A stretch of DNA of 64,000 bases from Clostridia bacterium (GTDB lineage Bacteria; Bacillota; Clostridia; Oscillospirales; Acutalibacteraceae). Position 1 is the stretch's first letter. The number at the start of each line of letters is the position of its first letter. A program made the position numbers and the translations under genes. The notes below the pieces were generated by a model, which was given only the letters and a program-made list of their open reading frames with translations, was not told the DNA's origin and made no database searches. Of the stretch, positions 8,220 through 17,542 are shown one piece after another. The stretch is from positions 248,001 through 312,000 of the forward strand of contig JAGBSO010000030.1 in NCBI GenBank assembly GCA_017631795.1, in the 5' to 3' direction.

Positions 8220-11200
8220 TTAATATTCGATAACGCCTGTGAAGATAAGATCTGTTGTTCCTTCAAGAGTAATCTGTTCGTCTGAATAATTGACAATCAG
8301 GTCGCCACCCTTGAGTTTTACAACAATATCCTTTTCTTTTTCGATGTAGCCGAGTTCACAAGCTGCTGCAACTGCTGCACATGCACCTGTACCGCAAGCA
8401 TAAGTTTCGCCGTTGCCTCTTTCCCAGACTCTCATTCTGAGTGTTCTTGAATCAACAACTCTAACGAATTCAGTGTTGATTTTTTCGGGGAAGTACTTTG
8501 CATTTTCAAACTCAGGACCGATTTCCTTGAGATTGTAAGCATCAATGTGTGTTCCGAATACTACACAGTGGGGATTGCCGACATTTACGCATGTCACATT
8601 GTATTCTTTGCCGTCAACAACGATAGGCTGATTTACAACTTTACCCTTTGCAAGAATGTTTGTGGGAATTTTTTCTGCTTCAAATTCAGCTTTACCCATA
8701 TAAACCTTAACAGATTTTACTCTGCCGTTTTCTGTGTAAAGGTGAATCTTCTTGATGCCTACGGGTGTTTCGATTGTAAGATGTGTCTTGTCAACAATAC
8801 CGTTGTCATAAAGGTATTTACCTGCACATCTCAGACCGTTACCTGCGATATAGCCCTTTGAACCGTCTTTATTGAACATGATCATCTTTGCATCAGCAAC
8901 GTCTGACTTTTCAATAAGAACAATACCGTCTGAACCGATACCGTAATGTCTGTTACAGAAGTTTATGGCAAGAACTTCGGGAGAAGTGATTTCACCATTC
9001 AGATTGTCAAAGAAGATGAAGTCATTACCTGAACCCTGCATCTTAGCGAATTTGAGCTTTGTGGGCTCTGTGCGCATTTCGTTGATGTTTACAAGCTCTG
9101 TGTTTGCCTGTGTGAATCCGCTTGCGAGAATGTCAGCAAGCACGTTCGCTGTATCAATTGAAGTAAGTGTAGCAACTGAAAGCTGAAGAGCACGTCTGTG
9201 AAGCTTGATGAAATCATCAACAACATCAAGGGGAGTACCTGTGTAAACAATGTACTTGATCTTTCCGCTTTCAAGAAGGTCCATGCTTGTGTTTGATTCG
9301 TCATAAAGCTTGTTGACAACTGTTACGTCAATGTCAACTGAGCCGATAACCTTTGCTGTGCCTTCTGTTGCATAAATCTTGAGACCAAGGTCATGGAACT
9401 TTCTTGCAAGGTCAACAACTTCAGGTTTGTCCGCATCTTTTACTGTGATGTAAACGCCCATTTCCTTGCCGAGTTCCTTTGGAGCTATTTCAAAGCCTGC
9501 AGATACGAGACCTTTGAAGAGTGCTTCGTCGATTGTCTTGCCGACACCGAGAACTTCACCTGTTGATTTCATTTCAGGACCAAGGCTTGAGTTTGCATCA
9601 AGAAGTTTCTCAAATGAGAATACGGGAACTTTAACTGCGAAGTAAGGAGGAGTCTTATAAAGACCTGTACCGAAACCGAGGTCAACAAGGGGAGTGCCTG
9701 TCATAACTTTTGTTGCGATGTCAACCATGGGTACGCCTGTAACCTTACTGATATAGGGAATTGTTCTTGAAGCTCTGGGGTTAACTTCGATAACATAAAG
9801 CTCATTTTCATAAATGAGATACTGAATGTTAACAAGACCTTTTGTACCGAGTGCAAGAGCAAGATTTGTTGAACAGTCAATGATTGTCTGTTTCATTGTG
9901 TCGCGAAGATTATAAGGGGGATATACAGCAATTGAGTCACCTGAGTGAACACCTGCACGTTCAACGTGCTGCATGATACCGGGAATAAGAACATCCTTAC
10001 CGTCAGAAATAACGTCAACTTCAAGTTCTGAACCCATCATATATTTATCAACAAGAACGGGATTTTCAATCTTACCTGAAAGAATGATGTTCATGTATTT
10101 TCTTACATCTTCGTCATTGTATGCGATTGTCATGTTCTGACCGCCGATAACGTATGAAGGACGGAGAAGTACGGGATAAGTGAGTGTATGAGCTGCATCA
10201 AGAGCTTCTTCAAGAGTGAGAACACCCATACCCTTGGGTCTTCTGATACCGAATTTTTCAAGAAGAGCATCAAACTTTTCTCTGTCTTCTGCGATGTCAA
10301 TACCTTCAGCAGATGTGCCGAAAATCTTGAAACCGTTATCATCAAGGAACTTTGTGAGCTTGATAGCAGTCTGTCCGCCGAATGCAACAACGACACCTTC
10401 AGGCTGTTCTGTCTTGATAACATTGAGAACATCTTCGGGAGTGAGAGGCTCAAAGTAAAGTCTGTCTGCTGTGTCAAAGTCTGTTGAAACAGTTTCAGGG
10501 TTGTTGTTGATGATAACAACTTCATAACCGAGATTTTTCAGTGTCCATACACAGTGAACTGATGAATAGTCGAATTCGATACCCTGACCGATTCTGATGG
10601 GACCTGAGCCGAGAACGATGATCTTTTTCTTTGTGTTGCCTTTGAGATAATCCCTTGCTTCACAATCATTGTCATATGTGGAGTAGAAATAAGGTGTGAG
10701 AGCCTTGTATTCAGCTGCACATGTGTCAACCATCTTATAAACAGCGTCACGGGGATTTTCTATCTTGCTACCGCTGATTCTTTCAATAGCAGCATCTGTA
10801 AAGCCGTATTTCTTACCTTTGAGGTAAAGGTCATCTGTAAGACCGTTTGCAATTTCTGCTTCATAGTCTGCAAGATTTCTGAGTTTATCAATGAACCACT
10901 CGTCAATCTTTGTGATATCGTGAATCTGCTGAGTAGAAATACCTCTCTTGATAGCTTCAAATACTGTGAAGAGACGGATATCATCAACATCATGAAGCTT
11001 TGCTACGATGTCAATTTCAGGATCCTGAACTTTCTTGTAGTTGAGTGTGTCAAGAGAAATCTCTGCACCTCTTACAGCCTTCATTATAGCTGCTTCAAAA
11101 CAAGGTGCGATTGACATAACTTCGCCTGTAGCCTTCATCTGTGTGCCGAGTTTACGCTTTTCATTGATGAATTTGTCAAAGGGCCACTTGGGAAGCTTGA

Positions 11201-12263
11201 TTACGCAATAGTCAACTGTGGGCTCGAAACAAGCAAATGTTTCGCCTGTAACGTCGTTTCTGATTTCATCGAGTGTGTAGCCGAGAGCAACTTTTGTTGC
11301 AACCTTGGCAATGGGGTAACCTGTTGCCTTTGACGCAAGCGCTGATGAACGTGAAACACGGGGGTTAACTTCGATAACCGCATATTCAAATGATTCGGGA
11401 TTGAGTGCAAACTGACAGTTACAACCACCTTCGATGCCGAGAGCTTCAATGATTTTAAGTGAAGCATTACGGAGCATCATGAATTCCTGGTTTGAAAGAG
11501 TAACTGCAGGAGCGATAACGATACTGTCACCTGTATGAACGCCAACGGGGTCAAAGTTTTCCATTGAGCAGACAGCGATTGCATTACCTGCACTGTCACG
11601 CATTGCTTCAAATTCAACTTCTTTCCAGCCATAGATGTATTTTTCAACAAGAATCTGATTGATGGGAGAGAGAAGAAGACCGTTGTTTACGATGGGCATA
11701 AGCTCTTCTTCATTGTAAGCAACACCGCCACCTGCGCCGCCAAGGGTGAAAGCGGGACGAATAATAACGGGGAAGCCGATTCTCTTTGCAATTTCACGAG
11801 CCTGTTCAGCTTCTGTTGCAATATCTGAAGGGATACAGGGCTGACCGATAGATTCCATTGTTTCTTTGAAAAGCTCTCTGTCTTCTGAACGGTCGATAGC
11901 TTCTGCATTTGTACCGATAAGCTTTACACCGTGCTTTGCAAGGAATCCGCTCTTTGCAAGCTGCATACCGATTGTAAGACCTGTCTGACCGCCGAGACCT
12001 GCAAGAACAGAGTCGGGCTTTTCTTTTTCAATGATTCTCATAACAGTTTCTTCTGTCAGAGGCTCAAGGTAAATTTCATCCGCATTTGCATTATCAGTCA
12101 TGATAGTAGCGGGGTTTGAGTTGACAAGAATAACGTTAAGACCTTCATCCTTGAGGATTTTACATGCCTGAGTACCTGCATAGTCAAATTCAGCAGCCTG
12201 TCCGATAACGATAGGACCTGAACCGATAACGAGAACCTTTTTTATGTCTTTATTAAGCGGCAT
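8220..12263 (-). CDS. carB-dapF: Carbamoyl-phosphate synthase large subunit fused to diaminopimelate epimerase (CarB-DapF)
   Basis: One uninterrupted 1347-residue frame. Residues 1-~1062 are a full CarB: carboxyphosphate ATP-grasp half (VIGSGPIVIGQAAEFDYAGT), oligomerisation region, carbamoyl-phosphate half (VLGSGPIRIGQGIEFDYSS) and a C-terminal MGS-like regulatory domain. Residues ~1063-1347 are a full DapF, which interconverts LL- and meso-diaminopimelate for lysine and peptidoglycan: MQGSGNDF, NGLRC with Cys1146 and ETYACGTGAC with Cys1290. The Cys spacing of 144 equals that of the known epimerase pair, so this half should be active. An internal ATG at 9077 marks the junction but has no ribosome site before it. 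The gene overlaps carA by one base (TAATG) and closes the arginine operon. Joining arginine/pyrimidine and lysine/wall chemistry in one chain has no obvious pathway reason. Confidence 0.95.
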   Translation of the reverse strand: MPLNKDIKKVLVIGSGPIVIGQAAEFDYAGTQACKILKDEGLNVILVNSNPATIMTDNANADEIYLEPLTEETVMRIIEKEKPDSVLAGLGGQTGLTIGMQLAKSGFLAKHGVKLIGTNAEAIDRSEDRELFKETMESIGQPCIPSDIATEAEQAREIAKRIGFPVIIRPAFTLGGAGGGVAYNEEELMPIVNNGLLLSPINQILVEKYIYGWKEVEFEAMRDSAGNAIAVCSMENFDPVGVHTGDSIVIAPAVTLSNQEFMMLRNASLKIIEALGIEGGCNCQFALNPESFEYAVIEVNPRVSRSSALASKATGYPIAKVATKVALGYTLDEIRNDVTGETFACFEPTVDYCVIKLPKWPFDKFINEKRKLGTQMKATGEVMSIAPCFEAAIMKAVRGAEISLDTLNYKKVQDPEIDIVAKLHDVDDIRLFTVFEAIKRGISTQQIHDITKIDEWFIDKLRNLADYEAEIANGLTDDLYLKGKKYGFTDAAIERISGSKIENPRDAVYKMVDTCAAEYKALTPYFYSTYDNDCEARDYLKGNTKKKIIVLGSGPIRIGQGIEFDYSSVHCVWTLKNLGYEVVIINNNPETVSTDFDTADRLYFEPLTPEDVLNVIKTEQPEGVVVAFGGQTAIKLTKFLDDNGFKIFGTSAEGIDIAEDREKFDALLEKFGIRRPKGMGVLTLEEALDAAHTLTYPVLLRPSYVIGGQNMTIAYNDEDVRKYMNIILSGKIENPVLVDKYMMGSELEVDVISDGKDVLIPGIMQHVERAGVHSGDSIAVYPPYNLRDTMKQTIIDCSTNLALALGTKGLVNIQYLIYENELYVIEVNPRASRTIPYISKVTGVPMVDIATKVMTGTPLVDLGFGTGLYKTPPYFAVKVPVFSFEKLLDANSSLGPEMKSTGEVLGVGKTIDEALFKGLVSAGFEIAPKELGKEMGVYITVKDADKPEVVDLARKFHDLGLKIYATEGTAKVIGSVDIDVTVVNKLYDESNTSMDLLESGKIKYIVYTGTPLDVVDDFIKLHRRALQLSVATLTSIDTANVLADILASGFTQANTELVNINEMRTEPTKLKFAKMQGSGNDFIFFDNLNGEITSPEVLAINFCNRHYGIGSDGIVLIEKSDVADAKMIMFNKDGSKGYIAGNGLRCAGKYLYDNGIVDKTHLTIETPVGIKKIHLYTENGRVKSVKVYMGKAEFEAEKIPTNILAKGKVVNQPIVVDGKEYNVTCVNVGNPHCVVFGTHIDAYNLKEIGPEFENAKYFPEKINTEFVRVVDSRTLRMRVWERGNGETYACGTGACAAVAAACELGYIEKEKDIVVKLKGGDLIVNYSDEQITLEGTTDLIFTGVIEY

Positions 12264-13318
12264 TACTTGTCACCTCCCATGAGTGAAATGAATTTATCAT
12301 AAATTTTATCTGTATCAACTGAAGCAGAGAAGCAATCAGGAGTGAACTGAATTGAAAATGCATTTGCATATTCAAGACCTTCATTTGTCTTGTCACTGAC
12401 ATTTGTAAAAATAACTTTTGCATTTGCAGGAATCTCGCTTACAACATAACCGTGATTCTGATGTGTTGCAAAAACTTTTCCGTCTTCTGCATTTCTTACG
12501 GGAACGCTGCCGCCTCTGTGGCCGAACTTCATTTTCTGAGTCTGACCGCCGTTTGCAAGAGCCATAACCTGATGACCGAGACCAAAACCGAATACCGGTT
12601 TGTTGTTCATGAGTTCTTTTACTTCAGCAATGAGTTCTGCGTTTTCTGCGGGATTTCCGGGACCGTTTGAAACAACAACACCGTCAAATGTTCCGTCAAG
12701 AATTTCAGCAGCTTTTGTGTTGTAGGGGAATACAGTCACATTGCAGCCTTTTTCTGTGAGTTTTTCAATTGCATTTGCAGCAGCACCGCAATCAAGCATT
12801 GCAACTGAATATTTGCTGTCATCAGCTTCAAAATAGCCTTTCTTTCCTGATGCAACAGCTGCAAGAGCATCTTTGATTTCATAAGCTTTGAGTGCATCAA
12901 GATCAACACTTGCGGGATCATCTGTGATACAAGCGTTCATTGCTCCATTTTCACGGATAAGTTTTGTGAGCTCTCTTGTGTCAACATCGCAAACAGTAAC
13001 TATACCGTTTTCTTTAAGATAATCATTTATTTCTCCGTCACATCTGAAGTTTGAAGGCATATCGCAGATTTCTCTTGCCACATAACCTTTGATAACGGGT
13101 TTTGTTCCTTTTGTATCTTCGTTGATGATGCCGTAATTACCGATAAGAGGGAATGTCTGCAGAACAATCTGTCCGTAATAAGCAGCATCTGTAAGAGTTT
13201 CGATGTATCCGACAACGCCTGTGGTGAAAACAAGCTCACCGGTAACATTGCCTTCCGCACCGTAACCTTTGCCTTCAAAGACGTGTCCGTCTTCAAGTAC
13301 AATGTACATTTTTTTCAT
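12263..13318 (-). CDS. carA: Carbamoyl-phosphate synthase small subunit with degenerate glutaminase site
   Basis: Small subunit of carbamoyl-phosphate synthase, which normally hydrolyses glutamine and feeds ammonia to CarB. Both the N-terminal CarA domain (LEDGHVFEGKGYG, GVVGYIETLTDA) and the class I amidotransferase domain (SNGPGNP, FGHRGGSVPVRN, THQNHGYVVS) are present at normal length (351 aa). The catalytic residues are not: the elbow reads GFGLGHQ where active enzymes have GxCLGHQ, so Cys is Gly246; the C-terminal QGHPEA motif reads QFTPDC, so His is Thr326 and Glu is Asp328. The rest of the frame is intact. CarA should therefore be structural or regulatory and the holoenzyme ammonia-dependent; this is inference. 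ATG has AAGGGTGA upstream. Confidence 0.93.
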   Translation of the reverse strand: MKKMYIVLEDGHVFEGKGYGAEGNVTGELVFTTGVVGYIETLTDAAYYGQIVLQTFPLIGNYGIINEDTKGTKPVIKGYVAREICDMPSNFRCDGEINDYLKENGIVTVCDVDTRELTKLIRENGAMNACITDDPASVDLDALKAYEIKDALAAVASGKKGYFEADDSKYSVAMLDCGAAANAIEKLTEKGCNVTVFPYNTKAAEILDGTFDGVVVSNGPGNPAENAELIAEVKELMNNKPVFGFGLGHQVMALANGGQTQKMKFGHRGGSVPVRNAEDGKVFATHQNHGYVVSEIPANAKVIFTNVSDKTNEGLEYANAFSIQFTPDCFSASVDTDKIYDKFISLMGGDK

Positions 13319-13365
13319 AAAATCACCCTTTTATATAGAATTGAAAACTCAGGGGCTTTCATTAT

Positions 13366-14289
13366 TTACTGTTTTTCCTGATACTGTTCCTTCATGAGCT
13401 TGACAAGAACAGCTTTCTGAGCATGAAGTCTGTTTTCTGCTTCTTCAAAGATTTCATCAGCATGAGCTTCAAAAACTTCTGCTGTGATTTCTTCTTCTCT
13501 GTGAGCAGGAAGACAATGAAGAACCATTGCATCGGGTTTTGCAACAGCCATAAGATCAGAATTTATCTGATAGCCTGCAAAAATTTTCTTTCTTTCTTCA
13601 GCTTCAGCTTCTTCACCCATTGATGCCCATACGTCTGTGTAAAGAACATCAGCATCCTTTGCAGCTTCATAGATATCTGTTGTGAGTGTGAACTTGCCTG
13701 TGTCGTTTGCCCATGCAACGATATCTGCATCAGGTTCATAACCCTTGGGACAAGCTACTGCAACGTCCATGCCGACTTTGATGCAACCGACGATAAGTGA
13801 ATTACACATGTTGTTACCGTCACCGATGAAAGTGAGCTTCATACCCTTGAATGTTTTTTTGTATTCACGGATTGTCATAAGGTCTGCAAGAACCTGACAG
13901 GGATGCGCATAGTCTGTAAGACCGTTTATGATGGGGATTGAACCGTATTTTGCAAGTGTTTCAACTTCTTCCTGATCGAAAGTTCTGATCATGATACCGT
14001 CAAGGTAACGAGAAAGAACTCTTGCTGTATCTTCAACAGGTTCACCTCTGCCGAGCTGTGTATTTGCATTTGAAAGGAAAAGAGCAGAACCACCGAGATC
14101 ATACATGCCTACTTCAAAGGAAACTCTTGTTCTTGTTGATGATTTTGCAAAAATCATGCCGAGTGTTTTTCCTTTAAGGTAGTGATGCTCAATGTTATGC
14201 TTTTTTTCATATTTGAGCTGGTCTGCAAGGTTGAGTATTGAGAGAATTTCCTTCTCAGAATAATCACCTAATTTAAGTAAGTGTTTCAT
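13366..14289 (-). CDS. argF: Ornithine carbamoyltransferase
   Basis: Joins carbamoyl phosphate and ornithine to give citrulline, sixth step of arginine synthesis, cytosolic trimer. Length 307 is normal. Signature motifs: SSTRTRVSFE (carbamoyl-phosphate loop), HPCQVLADL, and HCLPAHR near the C-terminus, the Cys-bearing ornithine motif. The start overlaps the argD stop by four bases (ATGA), showing translational coupling, and carA follows after 47 bases, so this enzyme sits next to the synthase that makes its substrate. I see no internal promoter in the gap. Catabolic use cannot be excluded by sequence, but the biosynthetic operon context makes the anabolic role by far the likelier. Confidence 0.95.
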   Translation of the reverse strand: MKHLLKLGDYSEKEILSILNLADQLKYEKKHNIEHHYLKGKTLGMIFAKSSTRTRVSFEVGMYDLGGSALFLSNANTQLGRGEPVEDTARVLSRYLDGIMIRTFDQEEVETLAKYGSIPIINGLTDYAHPCQVLADLMTIREYKKTFKGMKLTFIGDGNNMCNSLIVGCIKVGMDVAVACPKGYEPDADIVAWANDTGKFTLTTDIYEAAKDADVLYTDVWASMGEEAEAEERKKIFAGYQINSDLMAVAKPDAMVLHCLPAHREEEITAEVFEAHADEIFEEAENRLHAQKAVLVKLMKEQYQEKQ

Positions 14290-15449
14290 TCTTCAATTAC
14301 CTCCGTGATTATATTCATAGCCTTCTCAAGATCAGAATCTGAAATATTGAGAGGCGGAAGAAGTCTGATTTTTGTTTTTGCAGTAAGCGGAAGAACACCT
14401 TTTTCGATGCACTTCATGACAACTGCTTTAGCATCTTTTGTTGTTTCGATTCCGAGCATAAGTCCCATGCCCGTAACACTCTTGACATTTTTACATTCAG
14501 AAAGACGTTTTCTGATGTATTCACCTTTTTCTCTTACTGATTTCAGAAACTCATCATCAAGTCTTCTGATGATGCTCAGTGCACCTGCACAAACGACAGG
14601 ATTCATGCCGAATGTTGAACCGTGTGAAGAAGGTGTCATTGTGTCTTTTGTTTTCTCGCCGAAAAGACAGATTCCCATAGGAAGACCGCCTGCAACCCCT
14701 TTTGCTGTTGAAACGATATCAGGTTCAATATCAAACTGCTGATAAGCATAAAGTGAACCTGTTCTTCCGTTGCCTGTCTGAACTTCGTCTATTATTATAA
14801 TTATATCATGTTCTTTACAAAATTCATATACCTTTTTTATAAAAATTTTATCTAAAGGTATAACTCCGCCTTCACCCTGAACCATTTCCATCATTACAGC
14901 ACAGACATTTTTGTTGTATGCGCTCATGAATGATTCAAAATTGTTGGCTTCTGCATATACAAAACCCTCCGGGAAAGGTCCGAAGGTTGTGTGAAAAACA
15001 TCCTGCCCCGTAGCTTTGAGTGTGGCAAGAGTTCTGCCGTGGAAGCTCTGGGTAAGAGTGATTATTGTATTTCTGTCTTCATCTGCGTATTTATCGAGTG
15101 AATATTTTCTTGCAGCTTTGATGGCACATTCATTAGCTTCTGCACCTGAATTGCCGAAGAAACACTTCTTCATGCCTGATTTTTCGCAGAGCATTTCAGC
15201 AAGTTCAACACCGGACTGAGTATAGAAAAGATTTGATGTGTGCTGAAGGGTATTCAGCTGCTTTGTAACTGCATCAACCCACTCTGTGTCGCAATAACCG
15301 AATGCATTGACACCGATACCGGTACCCATGTCAATGTATTCTTTGCCGTTTTCGTCAACAGCAACAGACCCGTGACCACTCACAATTGTAACGGGAAATC
15401 TGCCGTAAGTATTGGCAATATACTGCTTGTCTTTTTCAATAGTAGTCAT
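14286..15449 (-). CDS. argD: Acetylornithine aminotransferase
   Basis: PLP-dependent class III aminotransferase that converts N-acetylglutamate semialdehyde to N-acetylornithine with glutamate as donor; related enzymes also act on succinyl-diaminopimelate. Visible motifs: GTGIGVNAFGYC, FGNSGAEANECAIKAAR (cofactor phosphate site), IIIIDEVQTGNGRTGSLYA with the Asp that pairs with the PLP nitrogen, and STAKGVAGGLPMG with the Schiff-base Lys. Length 387 is normal. Its AAGGTGT ribosome site overlaps the end of argB. Fourth enzyme in order in the operon. Confidence 0.93.
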   Translation of the reverse strand: MTTIEKDKQYIANTYGRFPVTIVSGHGSVAVDENGKEYIDMGTGIGVNAFGYCDTEWVDAVTKQLNTLQHTSNLFYTQSGVELAEMLCEKSGMKKCFFGNSGAEANECAIKAARKYSLDKYADEDRNTIITLTQSFHGRTLATLKATGQDVFHTTFGPFPEGFVYAEANNFESFMSAYNKNVCAVMMEMVQGEGGVIPLDKIFIKKVYEFCKEHDIIIIIDEVQTGNGRTGSLYAYQQFDIEPDIVSTAKGVAGGLPMGICLFGEKTKDTMTPSSHGSTFGMNPVVCAGALSIIRRLDDEFLKSVREKGEYIRKRLSECKNVKSVTGMGLMLGIETTKDAKAVVMKCIEKGVLPLTAKTKIRLLPPLNISDSDLEKAMNIITEVIEE

Positions 15450-15459
15450 TTGTTACACC

Positions 15460-16314
15460 TTACTCTATAAACATTGTGCCGATACCTTCATCGGTAAGTG
15501 TTTCAATCAGAATTGCATGGGGGATTCTTCCGTCAATGATGAAAACTTTCTTGACGCCCATTCTGATAGCTTCGACGCAGCATTCAACTTTTGGAATCAT
15601 ACCGCCTGAAATAACACCGTCATGCATAAGCTCTCTTGCATCGCTGAGATAAAGCTTTTTGATAAGAGAAGAAGGATCGTTCATATCTCGCATAAGACCG
15701 GGAATATCAGTCATGTTGATAAGACTTTCTGCTTTGAGTGCACCTGCAATATACGCAGCTGCAGTATCAGCATTGATGTTGTATGAATTATTTTCTTCAT
15801 CAAATGCAACCGTTGAAATGACGGGGATATAATCATTTGCAAGAAGGTCTGTGATAACAGTTGTGTTGACATCTGTTATATCACCCACAAATCCGTGAAC
15901 ATCGTCAAGCTGTTTTGCTTTGAGCATCTGACCGTCAATACCGCACAGACCTACTGCTTTACCGCCCATGTTGCCGATTTTGTTAACAAGATTCTTGTTG
16001 ATTTTACCTGCAAGAACCATCTGTACAGCTTCAATAGTTTCTGCGTCAGTAACACGAAGACCGTCGATAAATTCACTCTTTTTGCCTGTTTTTGTGAGTA
16101 ATTCGTTGATTTCAGGTCCACCGCCGTGAACGAGAACAACTTTGATTCCGATAAGTGAAAGAAGAACAAGGTCACCGATAACTGCTTCTTTGAGCTCTTC
16201 ACTTATCATTGCATTTCCGCCGTATTTTACAACGATGATTTTATTTCTGTATTCCTGTATATAGGGGAGAGCCTGTGTTAATATTTCGGCTCTTTGTGCA
16301 TTTGTAATATCCAT
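15460..16314 (-). CDS. argB: N-acetylglutamate kinase
   Basis: Phosphorylates N-acetylglutamate with ATP, second step of arginine synthesis and in many ArgJ-type pathways the point of arginine feedback. Amino-acid-kinase fold: VVKYGGNAM at the nucleotide site, VLVHGGGPEINELL, and NINADTAAAYIAGAL toward the C-terminus. The 284-residue length is standard and includes a short N-terminal helix (residues 1-22), the element that in hexameric arginine-inhibited kinases links dimers; whether it does so here is inference. Overlaps argJ by one base (TAATG). Confidence 0.95.
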   Translation of the reverse strand: MDITNAQRAEILTQALPYIQEYRNKIIVVKYGGNAMISEELKEAVIGDLVLLSLIGIKVVLVHGGGPEINELLTKTGKKSEFIDGLRVTDAETIEAVQMVLAGKINKNLVNKIGNMGGKAVGLCGIDGQMLKAKQLDDVHGFVGDITDVNTTVITDLLANDYIPVISTVAFDEENNSYNINADTAAAYIAGALKAESLINMTDIPGLMRDMNDPSSLIKKLYLSDARELMHDGVISGGMIPKVECCVEAIRMGVKKVFIIDGRIPHAILIETLTDEGIGTMFIE

Positions 16315-17528
16315 TATGTTCTGTAATCTCCGTTTATTTTAACATAGTCATAAGTCAGGTCGCAGCCTCTTGCAACTGCAGATGATTCTCCGTCATTGAG
16401 TGCAATATTGACTTTGATTTCATCACAGAGCAGAATTTCTTTTGCGATTTCTTCGCTGAAAGGAATGCCTGCACCGTCTTTGCATACTTTAATTGTGCCT
16501 TTTTCACTTGTGAATGAAACATCAATCTTTGTAACATCAACATCAGCACCGCTGTAACCGATTGCACAAAGCACTCTGCCCCAGTTTGCGTCAGCACCGA
16601 ACATTGCTGCTCTAAAAAGTGAAGAGCAGATAACTGACTTTGCAACAGTTTTTGCTGTGTGCCAGTCTTTACCGCCTGTAACGAAACATTCAACAAGTTT
16701 TGTTGCACCTTCGCCATCTTTTGCAATTGCTCTGCAGAGCTTTTCTGTAATCATTGAAAGAGCATTTTTAAAAACTTTGTAATCTTCATTTTCTTCTGTA
16801 ATGGTTTCGTTGCCTGCCATACCGTTTGCCATGACTGAAACCATATCATTTGTTGATGTGTCACCGTCAATGCTTATCATGTTAAAGCTCTTCTGAGCAT
16901 CAGAATAAAGAGCTTTGTGAAGAAGTTCAGGAGAGATAGCTGCGTCTGTTGTGATGAATACGAGCATTGTTGCCATATTCGGATGAATCATACCTGAACC
17001 CTTTGCAATACCGCCCATTTTGCATTCTTTTCCGCCGAGTGTGAAACTTACTGCAAATTCTTTTTTGACAGTATCTGTTGTCATAATTGCTTCTGCTGCG
17101 TTTTCACTGTTATCATAACCGAGCTCTGAAACCAGCTGAGGCATACCGTTTGCAATGGGTGTTATATCGAGAGGCTGACCTATAACACCTGTCGATGCAA
17201 CAATGACGTCCTTTGCATCAATACCTGTTGCTTCAGCAGTGATTTCACACATTTTTGTTGCTATTTCAATACCTTCTGCATTACATGTGTTTGCATTTCC
17301 GCTGTTGCAGACCATTGCCTGTGCAACACCGTCAGCAATATTGTCTTTTGTAACATAGATTGGAGCACCTTTAACAAGGTTGAGTGTATATATTGCTGCT
17401 GCTGATGCCTTGCAGTCACTGACAATAAGTGCAAGATCGCGTTTTGATTTATTCTTTCTGATTCCACAGTGAATACCGCTTGCTTTGAATCCTTTGGGAG
17501 CACAGACTCCGCCGTTGATGTATTCCAT
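16314..17528 (-). CDS. argJ: Glutamate N-acetyltransferase / bifunctional ArgJ
   Basis: Transfers the acetyl group of N-acetylornithine to glutamate, recycling acetyl groups; some members also use acetyl-CoA. A member of the self-cleaving Ntn fold: the cleavage Thr is in PNMATML, preceded by GIAKGSGMIHP. Length 404 is normal. Presence of ArgJ and absence of argE here show the cyclic pathway. The sequence alone does not separate mono- from bifunctional forms, although no argA is present in the window, which leans to bifunctional. Follows argC by 14 bases with GAAAGGAAT as ribosome site. Confidence 0.95.
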   Translation of the reverse strand: MEYINGGVCAPKGFKASGIHCGIRKNKSKRDLALIVSDCKASAAAIYTLNLVKGAPIYVTKDNIADGVAQAMVCNSGNANTCNAEGIEIATKMCEITAEATGIDAKDVIVASTGVIGQPLDITPIANGMPQLVSELGYDNSENAAEAIMTTDTVKKEFAVSFTLGGKECKMGGIAKGSGMIHPNMATMLVFITTDAAISPELLHKALYSDAQKSFNMISIDGDTSTNDMVSVMANGMAGNETITEENEDYKVFKNALSMITEKLCRAIAKDGEGATKLVECFVTGGKDWHTAKTVAKSVICSSLFRAAMFGADANWGRVLCAIGYSGADVDVTKIDVSFTSEKGTIKVCKDGAGIPFSEEIAKEILLCDEIKVNIALNDGESSAVARGCDLTYDYVKINGDYRT

Positions 17529-17542
17529 AGTTAAAATTCCTT

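Noticed and set aside
9075..9077. Separate dapF gene starting at the internal ATG
   Set aside because: No ribosome-binding sequence lies before it and the CarB frame runs straight through without a stop.
10130..10525. Long reading frames on other frames inside carB and other genes
   Set aside because: They have no ribosome sites or family motifs and overlap strongly conserved coding sequence.
12263..13318. CarA catalytic losses as a sequencing error or pseudogene
   Set aside because: Three separate in-frame substitutions at the correct spacing with intact flanks and full length are not explained by a single error; frame and operon coupling are kept.
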